64,000 nt of DNA. It comes from Streptomyces sp. I05A-00742 (GTDB taxonomy: Bacteria; Actinomycetota; Actinomycetes; Streptomycetales; Streptomycetaceae). Positions 33,667 to 42,407 of the stretch are shown one piece after another; positions within the stretch are counted from its first letter, which is position 1; each line of letters opens with the position of its first letter. Both the position numbers and the translations under genes were made by a program. Location: the NCBI RefSeq assembly GCF_013055795.1, contig NZ_JABETO010000023.1, forward strand, positions 21,100 to 85,099. Reading direction: 5' to 3'. Below the pieces are notes generated by a model. It was not told where the DNA came from. It did no database searches and worked only from the letters and a program-made list of their open reading frames with translations.

Positions 33667-35139
33667 CTACGGCTCCGCCGGCATCCGGGCGGACGGATGG
33701 TCGTCCGTGGACCACAGGTACTGGACGGCGTAGGCGCGCCACGGCCGCCAGGCCGACGCGTGCCGGGTGAGCGCGCCGGGCGTGCCGGGCAGGCCCAGTC
33801 CGGCCGCCGCCCTGCGCACCCCCAGGTCCGTCGGCAGGAAGGCGTCCGGGTCGCCGAGGCCGCGCATGGCGATGATGTCGGCGGTCCAGGGCCCGATGCC
33901 GGGCATGGCGGCGAGCCGGGCGCGGGTGCGGGTCCAGTCGCTGCCGACCCCGAGGTCGAGGCCGCCGTCGGCGAGGGCGGCGACGAGGCCGGTGAAGGCG
34001 GCGCGCCGGCCGGCCGGCATGGCCAGGGAGGCCGGGTCGAGGGCGGCCAGGGCCTCGGTGGACGGGAACAGATGGGTGAGTCCGCCGGAGGTCTCTACGG
34101 GTGTGCCGTGGGCGGTGACCAGCCGGGCGGCCAGGGTGCGGGCGGCGGCGGTGGAGACCTGCTGCCCGAGCACGGCCCGCAGGGCCAGCTCCTCGGCGTC
34201 CACGGTGCGCGGCACCCGGCGGCCCGGCGCCTTGTCGATCAGTGGGGCAAGGACCGGGTCCGTGCGCAGCAGCGCGTCGACGGCCTCCGGGTCGGCGTCC
34301 AGGTCGAGCAGGCGGCGGCAGCGGCTGATGGCCCCGGCCAGGTCGCGCTGGTCGGAGAGGGCGATGCGGCAGGCGATGTGGTCGGGCCGGGGGCGGAGGG
34401 TGACCGTGCCGTGCCCGTAGGGCAGGCGCAGCGTGCGGTGGTACGCGCCCTCGCGCCACTCCTCCACGCCGGGGACGGCGGTGGCGGCGAGATGGCCGAG
34501 GAGGTTGTCGGGGGTGAAGGGGGTGCGGAACGGGAGGCGCAGGGTGAGGACGCCGGGGGTGGCCGGCGGCCGGCCGCGCGCCGCGCGGGCGCGGAGGCCG
34601 GTGGGAGTGAGGGCGAAGACGGCGCGCACGGTCTCGTTGAAGGAGCGGACGGAGGAGAACCCCGCCGCGAAGGCGACGTCGGCCATGGGCAGGTCGCTGG
34701 TCTCGATGAGGACGCGGGCGGTCTGCGCGCGCTGGGCGCGGGCGAGGGCCAGCGGCCCGGCGCCGAGCTCGGCGAGCAGCTGGCGTTCTATCTGGCGGGC
34801 GCTGTAGCCGAGCCGGGCGGCGAGACCGGGCACGCCCTCGCGGTCCACGGTGCCGTCGGCGATGAGCCGCATCGCCCGGGCGACGACGTCGGCGCGTTCG
34901 TTCCACTGCGGCGAGCCGGGGCTCGCGTCGGGCCGGCAGCGCTTGCAGGCACGGAAGCCGGCCTGCTGGGCGGCGGCCGCGCTCGGGTAGAAGCTCATGT
35001 TCCGGTCCTTGGGCAGGACGGCCGGACAGCTGGGACGGCAGTAGATGCGCGTGGTGAGGACGGCGATGAAGAACCAGCCGTCGAAGCGGGGGTCCTTGGA
35101 CCGCGCGGCCCGTACGCAACGGTCGAAGTCGGTGTGCAT
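33667..35139 (-). CDS. alkA: Ada-type regulator fused to AlkA DNA glycosylase
   Basis: 490 residues from ATG 35137-35139. Residues 1-75: Ada zinc domain with IYCRPSCPA and CKRCRP, where the first Cys accepts a methyl group from phosphotriesters. Residues 80-180: AraC HTH (LIETSDLPMADVAFAAGFSS, SFNETVRAVF). Then the AlkA N-terminal domain and the HhH-GPD domain with LGQQVSTAAARTLA, MPGIGPWTADIIAM and catalytic Asp in LPTDLGVRRA. The whole is a sensor, activator and 3-methyladenine glycosylase in one polypeptide, as in many actinobacteria. Together with ogt it forms an alkylation-damage module. Upstream in-frame starts lack a ribosome-binding site. Confidence 0.9.
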   Translation of the reverse strand: MHTDFDRCVRAARSKDPRFDGWFFIAVLTTRIYCRPSCPAVLPKDRNMSFYPSAAAAQQAGFRACKRCRPDASPGSPQWNERADVVARAMRLIADGTVDREGVPGLAARLGYSARQIERQLLAELGAGPLALARAQRAQTARVLIETSDLPMADVAFAAGFSSVRSFNETVRAVFALTPTGLRARAARGRPPATPGVLTLRLPFRTPFTPDNLLGHLAATAVPGVEEWREGAYHRTLRLPYGHGTVTLRPRPDHIACRIALSDQRDLAGAISRCRRLLDLDADPEAVDALLRTDPVLAPLIDKAPGRRVPRTVDAEELALRAVLGQQVSTAAARTLAARLVTAHGTPVETSGGLTHLFPSTEALAALDPASLAMPAGRRAAFTGLVAALADGGLDLGVGSDWTRTRARLAAMPGIGPWTADIIAMRGLGDPDAFLPTDLGVRRAAAGLGLPGTPGALTRHASAWRPWRAYAVQYLWSTDDHPSARMPAEP

Positions 35140-35205
35140 GGAGACAAGGATCGACGGCGGAGACGTCCGGGGCTGGCGGAAATCCGACATGGGCGTCGAC
35201 CGGTC

Positions 35206-35252
35206 TGTCAATGACAGTTGACGCCACGACGGTATGTCATCCATGGTTGACA
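35206..35252. promoter_or_regulatory. paired TGTCA/TGACA inverted repeats in the alkA-HTH divergent region
   Basis: TGTCA-A-TGACA (35206-35216) and TGTCA-N8-TGACA (35235-35252) share the same half-sites; TTGAC at 35218-35222 is a further partial half-site. The second repeat ends 1 bp before the ATG of the small HTH gene. Candidate operators for that HTH protein or for Ada-type control of alkA. Confidence 0.5.
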
Positions 35253-35253
35253 C

Positions 35254-35478
35254 ATGGCCGGAACAGACGCGAAGGACGCGGTCGGCACCACCGAGGCCGC
35301 CATGGACACCGACCCCCGCGTGGGGCTGCGCGCCGTCGCCGCACTGCGGCGGCTGGTCGAACGACTTGAGGCACTCCAGGTGGACAACGCCCGGAGGCGT
35401 GGCTGGTCCTGGGAGGAGATCGGTGCCCAACTCGGCGTCAGCAGGCAGGCGGTCCACAAGAAGCACGCCAGGAGGTAG
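35254..35478 (+). CDS. small HTH protein paired with Clp_N protein
   Basis: 74 residues from ATG 35254. The C-terminal half is WSWEEIGAQLGVSRQAVHKK, a clear HTH with basic end (HARR); the first half, RVGLRAVAALRRLVERLEAL, is an amphipathic helix. Five bp precede the next gene, so the two are an operon. Pairs of a 70-80 residue HTH protein and a Clp N-domain protein are common in Streptomyces. Inverted TGTCA/TGACA repeats directly in front of the start suggest autoregulation. No strong ribosome-binding site is visible. Confidence 0.78.
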   Translation: MAGTDAKDAVGTTEAAMDTDPRVGLRAVAALRRLVERLEALQVDNARRRGWSWEEIGAQLGVSRQAVHKKHARR

Positions 35479-35483
35479 ACGAC

Positions 35484-36062
35484 ATGTTCGAGAGGTTCAC
35501 CAAGGACGCGCGGCTGGCGGTCGTCTGCGCACAGGAGGAGGCCCGGTCCCTGCGCCACTCCTGGATCGGCGCGGAACACCTCCTCCTCGCCGTCGCCGCC
35601 CGCCCCGGAGCACCGGGCACCGCCACCCTCACCCGGCTCGGCGTCACGGCCGAGGCATGCCGCGAGGCGATCCGGTCGGCCGGGGCGCTCGACGAGGGCG
35701 ACGCCGAGGCCCTGCGGTCGCTCGGCATCGACCTCGACACCGTACGGGCCCGCGCGGAGAGCGCGTTCGGGCCGGGCGCGCTGGACCGGCAGCCGGACGG
35801 GACACGGTTCGGCGGCCTGCTCCGCCGCGCCCCCAGGCGCCCCCGGCACCACATCCCGTTCACCAAGGACGCCAAGCGGGCTCTGGAGCAGTCGCTCAGG
35901 GCTGCCCTGGCCCGCAAGGAGAACTGGATCGGCACCGAGCACGTCCTGCTGGGCGTCCTCTCCGGCGGCGATCCGGCGACGGTCCGGGTCCTCGACGCCC
36001 TCGGCACCGATCCCGTGGCGCTGCGCGGCAGCGTCCTGGCGGATCTGCGGCCGGCAGCCTGA
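35484..36062 (+). CDS. Clp N-terminal (double Clp_N) domain protein without ATPase
   Basis: 192 residues, preceded by AGGAGG. Two Clp_N repeats: RFTKDARLAVVCAQEEARSL ... WIGAEHLLLAV (residues 3-32) and FTKDAKRALEQSLRAALARK ... WIGTEHVLLGVL (residues 118-155). These match the substrate- and adaptor-binding N-domain of ClpC/ClpA. No AAA+ module follows, so this is a stand-alone N-domain that may compete for ClpC adaptors or substrates. Operon with the HTH protein. Followed by a small hairpin terminator. Confidence 0.85.
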   Translation: MFERFTKDARLAVVCAQEEARSLRHSWIGAEHLLLAVAARPGAPGTATLTRLGVTAEACREAIRSAGALDEGDAEALRSLGIDLDTVRARAESAFGPGALDRQPDGTRFGGLLRRAPRRPRHHIPFTKDAKRALEQSLRAALARKENWIGTEHVLLGVLSGGDPATVRVLDALGTDPVALRGSVLADLRPAA

Positions 36063-36101
36063 CGACCGGCCGGGGGTCGGTCAGCCAACGGCGGCCGGGG
36101 G

Positions 36102-36120
36102 CCGGCCGAAGGTCGGCCGG
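36102..36120. terminator. hairpin terminator
   Basis: CCGGCCGA (36102-36109), loop AGG, TCGGCCGG (36113-36120), between the convergent Clp_N and lectin genes. No T tract. A second GC-rich hairpin follows at about 36147-36178. Confidence 0.55.
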
Positions 36121-36200
36121 ATCAGCTGTCCGACAGCGGAGGGGCCCGGCGCGCTCGCCCGGGAGGAGCGTGCCGGGCCTCCGGTGACGCCGTCGGCGGA

Positions 36201-36659
36201 TCAGACGTCCACGGTGTACCAGTGCTGCCAGGAACCCCCGTTGGGGTCGCGCATGTTGATCCCCGCGCCGTCCCATGTGTCGTCCGCCCGCTGGAGCTGG
36301 GCGACCTGTCCGTTCACATCGGTGTGGAGCTCGCGGTTCCAGAAGAACCAGCGCTGGTTGGCGTTGCCGTGACAGTCCCCGACCGCCTGGACGGCCTCGT
36401 TGATGCCGCCGTGGCGGACGTCGAGGCAGTGCATGTTGGCCAGGCTGCGGAGCTTCTTGCCCTCCCAGAGCCACCACTGCCGTGAGCCGAGGCCGCAGGT
36501 GCGCAGCTCGACGTTGTCCCCGTTGATCGTCAGGCACTTGCCGTTGCGGTCGTTCCGGATCTCGAAGGCGTTCAGAGCGGAAGCGGGAGTGGCCGTCATC
36601 ACCGGCACGGCCGCGGCCATCCCCAGCGCCAGTGCCCCCGCCACGAGTGCTCGTCTCAT
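36201..36659 (-). CDS. secreted RICIN-type beta-trefoil lectin
   Basis: 152 residues from ATG 36657-36659. Signal peptide: MRRALVAGALALGMAAA then ATPASA, cleavage after about residue 28. The mature protein is one beta-trefoil with QxW-type motifs: SRQWWLW, NQRWFFW and WQHWYTVDV, plus GKCLTI and MHCLDVRHGG at the alpha and beta subdomain starts. Likely binds extracellular carbohydrate; no enzyme domain is attached. Paired cysteines in each repeat fit a secreted protein. Single gene. Confidence 0.83.
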   Translation of the reverse strand: MRRALVAGALALGMAAAVPVMTATPASALNAFEIRNDRNGKCLTINGDNVELRTCGLGSRQWWLWEGKKLRSLANMHCLDVRHGGINEAVQAVGDCHGNANQRWFFWNRELHTDVNGQVAQLQRADDTWDGAGINMRDPNGGSWQHWYTVDV

Positions 36660-36801
36660 CAAGGACTCGTTTCTCTCATGTGCCCCTGGGAGAACGCCGG
36701 TCGGCGCCTCCCCCGGACGGCTCCGCGTCCCCGCCGGCAACCGGCGTGCGCGGAGCAATCACGCGCCGCAGATCTGCCCGTACGCCCCGAGATCACTCCG
36801 C

Positions 36802-38280
36802 TTACGGCTGTACTGGCGGCAATACGCCGTTCGTTGCTCCTGACACTTCCTCCGCCCGGCGCCTCTTGGCTCCCCCCAGCCTCCGCCACACCACCCGCGC
36901 CGCGTGGTACCCGGACATCCCGTGCACCCCCGGCCCCGGCGGCGTCGCCGAGGAGCAGAGGAAGACGGCGGGGTGGGCGGTGGCGTAGGGCACCCGGGCG
37001 AGCTTGGGGCGGACGAGCAGCCGGAGGCCGGCGACGGAGCCGCAGGCGATGTCCCCGCCGACGTAGTTGGCGTTGCGCGCCGCGAGCTGCGGCGGGCCCG
37101 CGACGGCACGGGCCAGGACGAGGTCACGGAAGCCCGGCGCGAAGCGTTCGATCTGACGCTCGATCACCTCGGTGGCGTCGCCGCGCCAGCCGTTGGGCAC
37201 ATGACCGTAGACCCAGAAGGTGTGCTTGCCCTCCGGGGCGCGGCTGGGGTCGACGATGCTGGGCTGGGCGGTGATGAGGAAGGGAACGGCGGGGTCATGG
37301 CCGTGGACGGCGGCCCCGAGCGCGTCCCGGATCTCCCCGTACGTCGGCCCCACGTGCACCGTGCCCGCCCGCCGCGCGGCCTCCGCCCGCCAGGGCACCG
37401 GCCCGGACAGCGCATAGTCGATCTTGAAGACGGAGGGGCCGTAGCGGAACCCGCGGTAGGTGTCGCCGAGTCCGGCGATCCGGGCGAGGGCGGTCGGCGA
37501 GGTGTCGAAGACGTACGCGCGGGCGGGCGGCAGTTCGTCGAGCCGTCTGACCTCGAAGTCGGTGTGGATCTCGCCGCCCTGCTCCCGCAGGTACGAGGCG
37601 AGGGCGTCGGCGATGGCCTGCGAACCGCCGCGCGGCACGGGCCAGCCGCGCTCGTGCGCGGCGAGCGCGAAGATCAGGGCCATGCCGGCCGTGCCGAGGC
37701 CGGTGAGCGGCGCGATCCCGTGCGCGGAGAGCCCGGCGAACAGGGCCCGCGCCTTGGCGTCACGGAACCGGCGCACGTAGAGGGCCACGGGCAGCCCGGC
37801 CGAAAGACCGAACCGGGCGTATTCGACCGGGTCGGCGGGCAGCCCGTCCCACTGCGTGCGCAGGAAGTCCCGCGCGAGCGTCTCCCACTTCCCCCGGAAG
37901 GGCTCCACCAGCCGGCGGTACGTCCCGGCGTCGCGCGGCCCGAGCGAGGCCGCCGTCTCGCCGACGTGACGGGAGAGGACGGCGGCCGAGCCGTCGGGGA
38001 ACGGGTGCGCCATCGGCAGGCCGGGGTGCAGCCACTCCAGGCCGTGCCGGGCGAGCGGCATCGCCTCGAACGCCGGGGAGCCGACGCCCAGCGGGTGCAC
38101 GGCGGAGCACGGGTCGTGCCGGAAGCCGGGGAGCGTCAGCTCCTCGGTGCGGGCGCCGCCGCCGACCGCGCCGGCCGCCTCGAAGACCTCCACGGCCAGC
38201 CCCCGGCGGGCCAGTTCGACCGCGGCCGTCAGCCCGTTGGGGCCGGCCCCTACGACGACCGCGTCGAGCATGGTGGTCAC
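36802..38280 (-). CDS. FAD-dependent oxidoreductase (phytoene desaturase/CrtI-like)
   Basis: 492 residues from GTG 38278-38280, with GGGGAG eight bases upstream; an ATG three codons later is the alternative. N-terminal dinucleotide fold AVVVGAGPNGLTAAVELARR then EVFEAAGAVGGGARTEEL, as in CrtI/amine-oxidase flavoproteins. A central PRGGSQAIADALASYLREQGG and the C-terminal GPGVHGMSGYHAARVV complete the FAD site. Carotenoid desaturases are its closest relatives that I know of, but no other carotenoid gene is present, so the substrate is open. It lies downstream of the IMPase-family gene on the same strand. Confidence 0.85.
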   Translation of the reverse strand: MTTMLDAVVVGAGPNGLTAAVELARRGLAVEVFEAAGAVGGGARTEELTLPGFRHDPCSAVHPLGVGSPAFEAMPLARHGLEWLHPGLPMAHPFPDGSAAVLSRHVGETAASLGPRDAGTYRRLVEPFRGKWETLARDFLRTQWDGLPADPVEYARFGLSAGLPVALYVRRFRDAKARALFAGLSAHGIAPLTGLGTAGMALIFALAAHERGWPVPRGGSQAIADALASYLREQGGEIHTDFEVRRLDELPPARAYVFDTSPTALARIAGLGDTYRGFRYGPSVFKIDYALSGPVPWRAEAARRAGTVHVGPTYGEIRDALGAAVHGHDPAVPFLITAQPSIVDPSRAPEGKHTFWVYGHVPNGWRGDATEVIERQIERFAPGFRDLVLARAVAGPPQLAARNANYVGGDIACGSVAGLRLLVRPKLARVPYATAHPAVFLCSSATPPGPGVHGMSGYHAARVVWRRLGGAKRRRAEEVSGATNGVLPPVQP

Positions 38281-38292
38281 CGGCGGACTCCC

Positions 38293-38342
38293 CTCGTGCG
38301 CCGGCCCTGGGCCGGTCCTCGTGCGCCGGCCCTGGGCCGGTC
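38293..38342. repeat. exact 25-bp tandem duplication with palindromes
   Basis: A 25-bp unit occurs twice without a mismatch (38293-38317, 38318-38342). Each unit contains CCGGCCCTGGGCCGG, a palindrome with a one-base centre, so two identical hairpins lie in series between the IMPase-family stop and the oxidoreductase start. Candidate terminator or recent replication-slippage product. Confidence 0.8.
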
Positions 38343-38364
38343 CGATCGGCCCGGCGCGCCCCGG

Positions 38365-39186
38365 TCAGGCGGCCAGCAGGCCCAGGATATGCCCGAGCGT
38401 CCCCGCGTCCCGCGCCGCCGCGAACGGCATCGTGTTGCCGCCGCCTATACGGAACGGCTCCCCCGCCACCGTCGCACTCGCGCCGCCCGCCTCCGCGACC
38501 AGCAGCAGCCCCGCGGCGTGGTCCCAGGCATTGGGCCACGAGAAAGCCGTCGCCTCCAGGAGCCCGCGCGCCACGTTCAGATACTCCAGCCCGGCCGAGC
38601 CGCAGGGCCGCGGCGCCACCCCGGCCACGTCCAGCTTGGCCAGCATCCGCTTCTCCTCGTCGGTGGTGAAGTCGTAGTGCGATATCGCCACGCGCAGATC
38701 CGCACCGGGCGCGGCCGGCCCCGGCCGCAGCGGCACCCCGTCGAGGAACGCCCCCGCTCCCCGCCGGGCCGTCGCCATCAGCTCCAGCGCGGGCGCGTAC
38801 GTCCAGGACGCCAGCAGCTCACCGCGGTGCGCGAGGCAGACCAGCGTCGCGAAGCCCGGGTCACCGTGGACGAACTGCCGCGTCCCGTCGACCGGGTCCA
38901 CGATCCACACCGGCTCGTCCCCGCCCAGCGCCTCCAGCACCGACGCGTCGGCGTGCACCGCCTCCTCACCGACCACCCGCGACCCCGGCAGCAGCGCCGT
39001 CAGCGCACCCGTCAGATACTCCTCCGCCTGCCGGTCCGCGACCGTCACCAGGTCGTGCGGCCCTCTCTTCTCGACGATCTCGTGCGCGGCGAGCTGGCGG
39101 AAGCGCGGCATGATCTCGGTGGCGGCGGCCTTGCGCACCGCCTCCTCGACATCGGTCAGGTCACCTGCGAGAAAGTCATCGAACAT
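38365..39186 (-). CDS. inositol monophosphatase family phosphatase
   Basis: 273 residues from ATG 39184-39186 (MFDDFLAGDLTDVEEAV). Metal site 1: RVVGEEAV with Glu, and WIVDPVDGTRQFVHG with the D-P-x-D-G-T motif. C-terminal WPNAWDHAAGLLLVAEAGG supplies the third metal ligand. Full-length Li+-sensitive Mg2+-dependent phosphatase fold; substrates in the family include inositol-1-phosphate, histidinol-phosphate and PAP. No his genes are near. Divergent from the lipoate ligase-like gene. Confidence 0.9.
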   Translation of the reverse strand: MFDDFLAGDLTDVEEAVRKAAATEIMPRFRQLAAHEIVEKRGPHDLVTVADRQAEEYLTGALTALLPGSRVVGEEAVHADASVLEALGGDEPVWIVDPVDGTRQFVHGDPGFATLVCLAHRGELLASWTYAPALELMATARRGAGAFLDGVPLRPGPAAPGADLRVAISHYDFTTDEEKRMLAKLDVAGVAPRPCGSAGLEYLNVARGLLEATAFSWPNAWDHAAGLLLVAEAGGASATVAGEPFRIGGGNTMPFAAARDAGTLGHILGLLAA

Positions 39187-39402
39187 ACAGCCATCGAACC
39201 ATGCCCCTCCGACAATCGGGGGCGGGGAGGTGGCCTCGGGGAGACGGGGAGGTGAACGGGGCGGTGGCCGATGTGCGGGTGGGGCAGGTGTCACCGACCG
39301 ACGCGGACCCGGCCGGACGCCAGGTCGAATGAACACCCCATTACCGTTGACGGGGCGACCGGCCGCGGGGCCGGCCCGGAGACAGCCTGTGGAGGATGCG
39401 TC

Positions 39403-40458
39403 GTGCACGGTGAGTACAAGGTGCCGGGCGGCAAGCTCGTCGTCGTGGACCTGGAGGTACGGGAGGGTGTCCTGCGCGACGTCCGCGTCGCCGGTGACTT
39501 CTTCCTCGAACCCGACGAGGCCCTCCTCGACATCAACCGCGCCCTGGAGGGCGCCCCCGCCGACCTCCCCGCCCCCCAGCTCGCCTCCCGCATCGACGCG
39601 GCCCTCCCCGAGGGCGCGATCCTGTTCGGCTTCACCTCCGAGGCCGTCGGCATCGCGGTCCGCCGCGCCCTGGCCCAGGCCACCGACTGGTCCGACTACG
39701 AGTGGCAGCTCATCCACGACGGCCCCCAGTCCCCCGCCCTCCACATGGCCCTCGACGAGGTCCTGACGACGGAGGTCGCCGCCGGCCGCCGCCCCCCGAC
39801 CCTGCGGGTCTGGGAGTGGGCCTCCCCCGCCGTCGTCATCGGCAGTTTCCAGTCCCTCCGCAACGAGGTCGACCCGGCGGGCGCCGCCCTACACGACATC
39901 ACGGTCGTACGCCGCATTTCGGGCGGCGGAGCCATGTTCATCGAGCCCGGCAACACCATCACCTACTCCCTCTGCGTCCCCGACGCCCTCGTCCAGGGCC
40001 TCTCCTTCGCCGACAGCTACGCCTACCTCGACGACTGGGTCCTCGGCGCCCTCGAGAACATGGGCGTCAAGGCCTGGTACCAGCCCCTCAACGACATCGC
40101 CACCGACTCCGGCAAGATCGCCGGCGCCGCCCAGAAGCGCGTCGTCTCCGGCGCCGGCGCCGTCCTCCACCACGTGACCATGGCCTACGACATCGACGCC
40201 GACAAAATGCTCGACGTCCTCCGCATCGGCCGTGAAAAGCTCTCCGACAAGGGCACCAAGAGCGCCAAGAAGCGCGTCGACCCCATCCGCCGCCAGACCG
40301 GCCTCCCCCGGGACGCCGTCATCGACCGGATGATCGGATCCTTCCGGGGGCGGTACGGGCTGACGGAGGGGTCGGTCACGGAGGAGGAGATGGCCCGGGC
40401 CGTCGAACTGGCGCAGACCAAGTTCAGCACCCCGGAGTGGACGGCCCGGGTGCCCTGA
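39403..40458 (+). CDS. lipoate--protein ligase family protein
   Basis: 351 residues from GTG 39403, with GGAGG seven bases upstream. The N-terminal 85 residues (GEYKVPGGKLVVVDLEVREG) resemble the lipoate ligase accessory domain, here placed before the catalytic domain. The catalytic part has HMALDEVLTTEVAAG, WEWASPAVVIGSFQS, VVRRISGGGAMFIEPG (the RRxxGGGAVxH-like motif) and LNDIATDSGKIAGAAQKR with the catalytic Lys. Attaches lipoate or octanoate to E2/H domains. The order accessory-then-catalytic is the reverse of E. coli LplA. Confidence 0.86.
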   Translation: MHGEYKVPGGKLVVVDLEVREGVLRDVRVAGDFFLEPDEALLDINRALEGAPADLPAPQLASRIDAALPEGAILFGFTSEAVGIAVRRALAQATDWSDYEWQLIHDGPQSPALHMALDEVLTTEVAAGRRPPTLRVWEWASPAVVIGSFQSLRNEVDPAGAALHDITVVRRISGGGAMFIEPGNTITYSLCVPDALVQGLSFADSYAYLDDWVLGALENMGVKAWYQPLNDIATDSGKIAGAAQKRVVSGAGAVLHHVTMAYDIDADKMLDVLRIGREKLSDKGTKSAKKRVDPIRRQTGLPRDAVIDRMIGSFRGRYGLTEGSVTEEEMARAVELAQTKFSTPEWTARVP

Positions 40459-40549
40459 GCGTCACCGTGCCCCTGGGACGGGCGGCCTCGTCGTGCCGTC
40501 CCTCCGCACGGCCCCTGTCCCCCGGGCCGGCCCGGCTCCCGGCAGGCGG

Positions 40550-41350
40550 TCAGACCGTCTCGGTCCGGCGGCCGCCCTCCGGAATGACCAGGGGGGTACC
40601 GGCAACGGGGCAGGCGATGACCGCGGCGCGCAGGCCGAAGACCTCGTGGACCAGCTCCGGGGTGACGATCTCGGTGGGCGGGCCCGCGGCCACGATGCGT
40701 CCGTCGCGCATCGCGATGAGGTGATCCGCGTACCGACAGGCCAGGTTGAGCTCGTGCAGGACCATCACGACGGTGCGGCTCTCGGACCGGTTGAGTTCCG
40801 CGACCAGCTCCAGCACGTCGACCTGGTGGGCAAGGTCGAGATAGGTGGTCGGCTCGTCCAACAGGAGCACGGAGGTGTCCTGTGCGAGGGCCATCGCGAT
40901 CCACACGCGCTGGCGCTGGCCGCCGGAGAGCTCGTCGATGGAACGATCCGCGAGTTCCGCCGAGCCGGTGGCCTCAAGGGCGTCGTCCACGGCGGTCTCG
41001 TCGGCGGAGGACCACTGACGCCACCAGCGCTGGTGCGGGGTGCGGCCGCGCGCGACCAGGTCCCGTACGGTGATGCCGTCCGGCGCGCTGGGGGTCTGCG
41101 GCAGCAGGGCGAGGCGCAGGGCGAAGTCCCGGGGCGAGAGCGAGGCGATGTCCTCGCCGTCCAGCAGGACGGTTCCGCCGGCCGGCTTCAGGAGCCGGGC
41201 CAGCGCGCGCAGGGCGGTCGACTTGCCGCAGGCGTTCGGGCCGACCAGGGCGGTGACCCGGCCCGCCGGTATCGGCAGGTCCAGGTCGTCGGCGACGATC
41301 CGCTCGCCGTAGCCCAGGCGCAGGCCGTTCCCGTGCAGTGCGGCGGTCAT
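40550..41350 (-). CDS. ferric-siderophore ABC transporter, ATP-binding protein
   Basis: 266 residues. Walker A GPNACGKST (a Cys replaces the usual Gly), Q-loop LLPQ, signature LSGGQRQRVWIAMALAQ, Walker B VLLLDEPTTYLDLAHQ and the H-loop VLHELNLACRYADH. The D-L-A-H-Q after Walker B is typical of FecE/FepC iron-siderophore ATPases. Last gene of a three-gene permease-ATPase operon transcribed from an iron box. Confidence 0.93.
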   Translation of the reverse strand: MTAALHGNGLRLGYGERIVADDLDLPIPAGRVTALVGPNACGKSTALRALARLLKPAGGTVLLDGEDIASLSPRDFALRLALLPQTPSAPDGITVRDLVARGRTPHQRWWRQWSSADETAVDDALEATGSAELADRSIDELSGGQRQRVWIAMALAQDTSVLLLDEPTTYLDLAHQVDVLELVAELNRSESRTVVMVLHELNLACRYADHLIAMRDGRIVAAGPPTEIVTPELVHEVFGLRAAVIACPVAGTPLVIPEGGRRTETV

Positions 41351-41351
41351 G

Positions 41352-42407
41352 TCAGCCTCCCTTTCCGGCCCGGTTGGCCCGGGCGAGGAGCAGTAGCAGG
41401 TAGGGGGCGCCCACCGCGCCGGTGAGTACGCCCACGGGCAGTTCGGTCGGGGCCAGTACGAGGCGGGCGGCCAGGTCGGCGAGGACCAGCAGCACCGCGC
41501 CGGTGAGCGCGCTGGTGACCAGCGGAATTCCCGCGGTGCCGGTCATCCGGCGGGCGATCTGCGGGGCACCGAGCGCGATGAAACCGATCGGGCCGGCAGC
41601 CGAGGTCGCCAGAGCGGTCAGGCAGGTGGCGAGCACCAACAGCGCGATCCTGGAGTACCGCAGCGGGATTCCGAGACTGCGCGCGGTGTCGTCGTCGTAC
41701 TGGAGCAACTGGTACGGGCGGCCCAGGGCCAGCGTCAGGGGCATCAGGATCGCGAGGGCGATCCCGGCCCACAGGACGTGTTCGTAGTCGCGGCCGTTGA
41801 GGCTGCCGGTGAGCCAGACCATGGCGCGGGACGCCTGGTCGATGTCGGCGCGGGCGAGCATCCAGCGGGTCAGGGCCAGGAGGGCGCCGTTCGCGGCGAG
41901 GCCGACGAGGACGAAGCGGTAGCCGGTGATGGTGCCGTCGCGGTAGGCCAGCAGGTAGATCACGGCGGAGGTGAGGAGGGCGCCCACGAGCGCGCCGAAC
42001 GGCACCGCGGCGAAGGTGCCGGCCCCGGCGGCGGTGACCCCGCCGATCAGGATGGAGCCGACCGCGCCGGCCCCGGCGCCCGCCGTGATGCCGATGAGGT
42101 CGGGGCTTGCGAGGGAGTTGCGGGTGACAGCCTGGTAGACCGCGCCGGCGAGGCCGAAGGCGGTCCCGACCAGCAGGGCGGTCAGCGCGCGGGGAAGCCG
42201 GAGTTGATGGATGATCAGGTCCGCGGCACCGTCTCCGGTGCCGAGGACCGCGCCGAGCACCTCGTCCACCGGGATGGCGTAGGTGCCCAGGGACACGGAG
42301 GCGATGAGTCCCGCGAAGCCCGTCACCACCAAGGCGAGCACCGCGACGGCGACCCGGGGCCGCACGACGGCCCCGAACGGGCCGAACTCCACACGCAGGG
42401 CCCTCAT
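41352..42407 (-). CDS. ferric-siderophore ABC transporter permease (FecCD family)
   Basis: 351 residues. FecCD-type permease of about ten helices, with QLRLPRALTALLVGTAFGLAGAVYQAVTRNSLASPDLIG near the N-terminus, the family signature in which LPR and G-x(3)Q-x(3)RN-LA-P are conserved, and GLAANGALLALTRWML in the middle. Forms a heterodimer with the gene upstream (ATGA overlap). Confidence 0.93.
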   Translation of the reverse strand: MRALRVEFGPFGAVVRPRVAVAVLALVVTGFAGLIASVSLGTYAIPVDEVLGAVLGTGDGAADLIIHQLRLPRALTALLVGTAFGLAGAVYQAVTRNSLASPDLIGITAGAGAGAVGSILIGGVTAAGAGTFAAVPFGALVGALLTSAVIYLLAYRDGTITGYRFVLVGLAANGALLALTRWMLARADIDQASRAMVWLTGSLNGRDYEHVLWAGIALAILMPLTLALGRPYQLLQYDDDTARSLGIPLRYSRIALLVLATCLTALATSAAGPIGFIALGAPQIARRMTGTAGIPLVTSALTGAVLLVLADLAARLVLAPTELPVGVLTGAVGAPYLLLLLARANRAGKGG

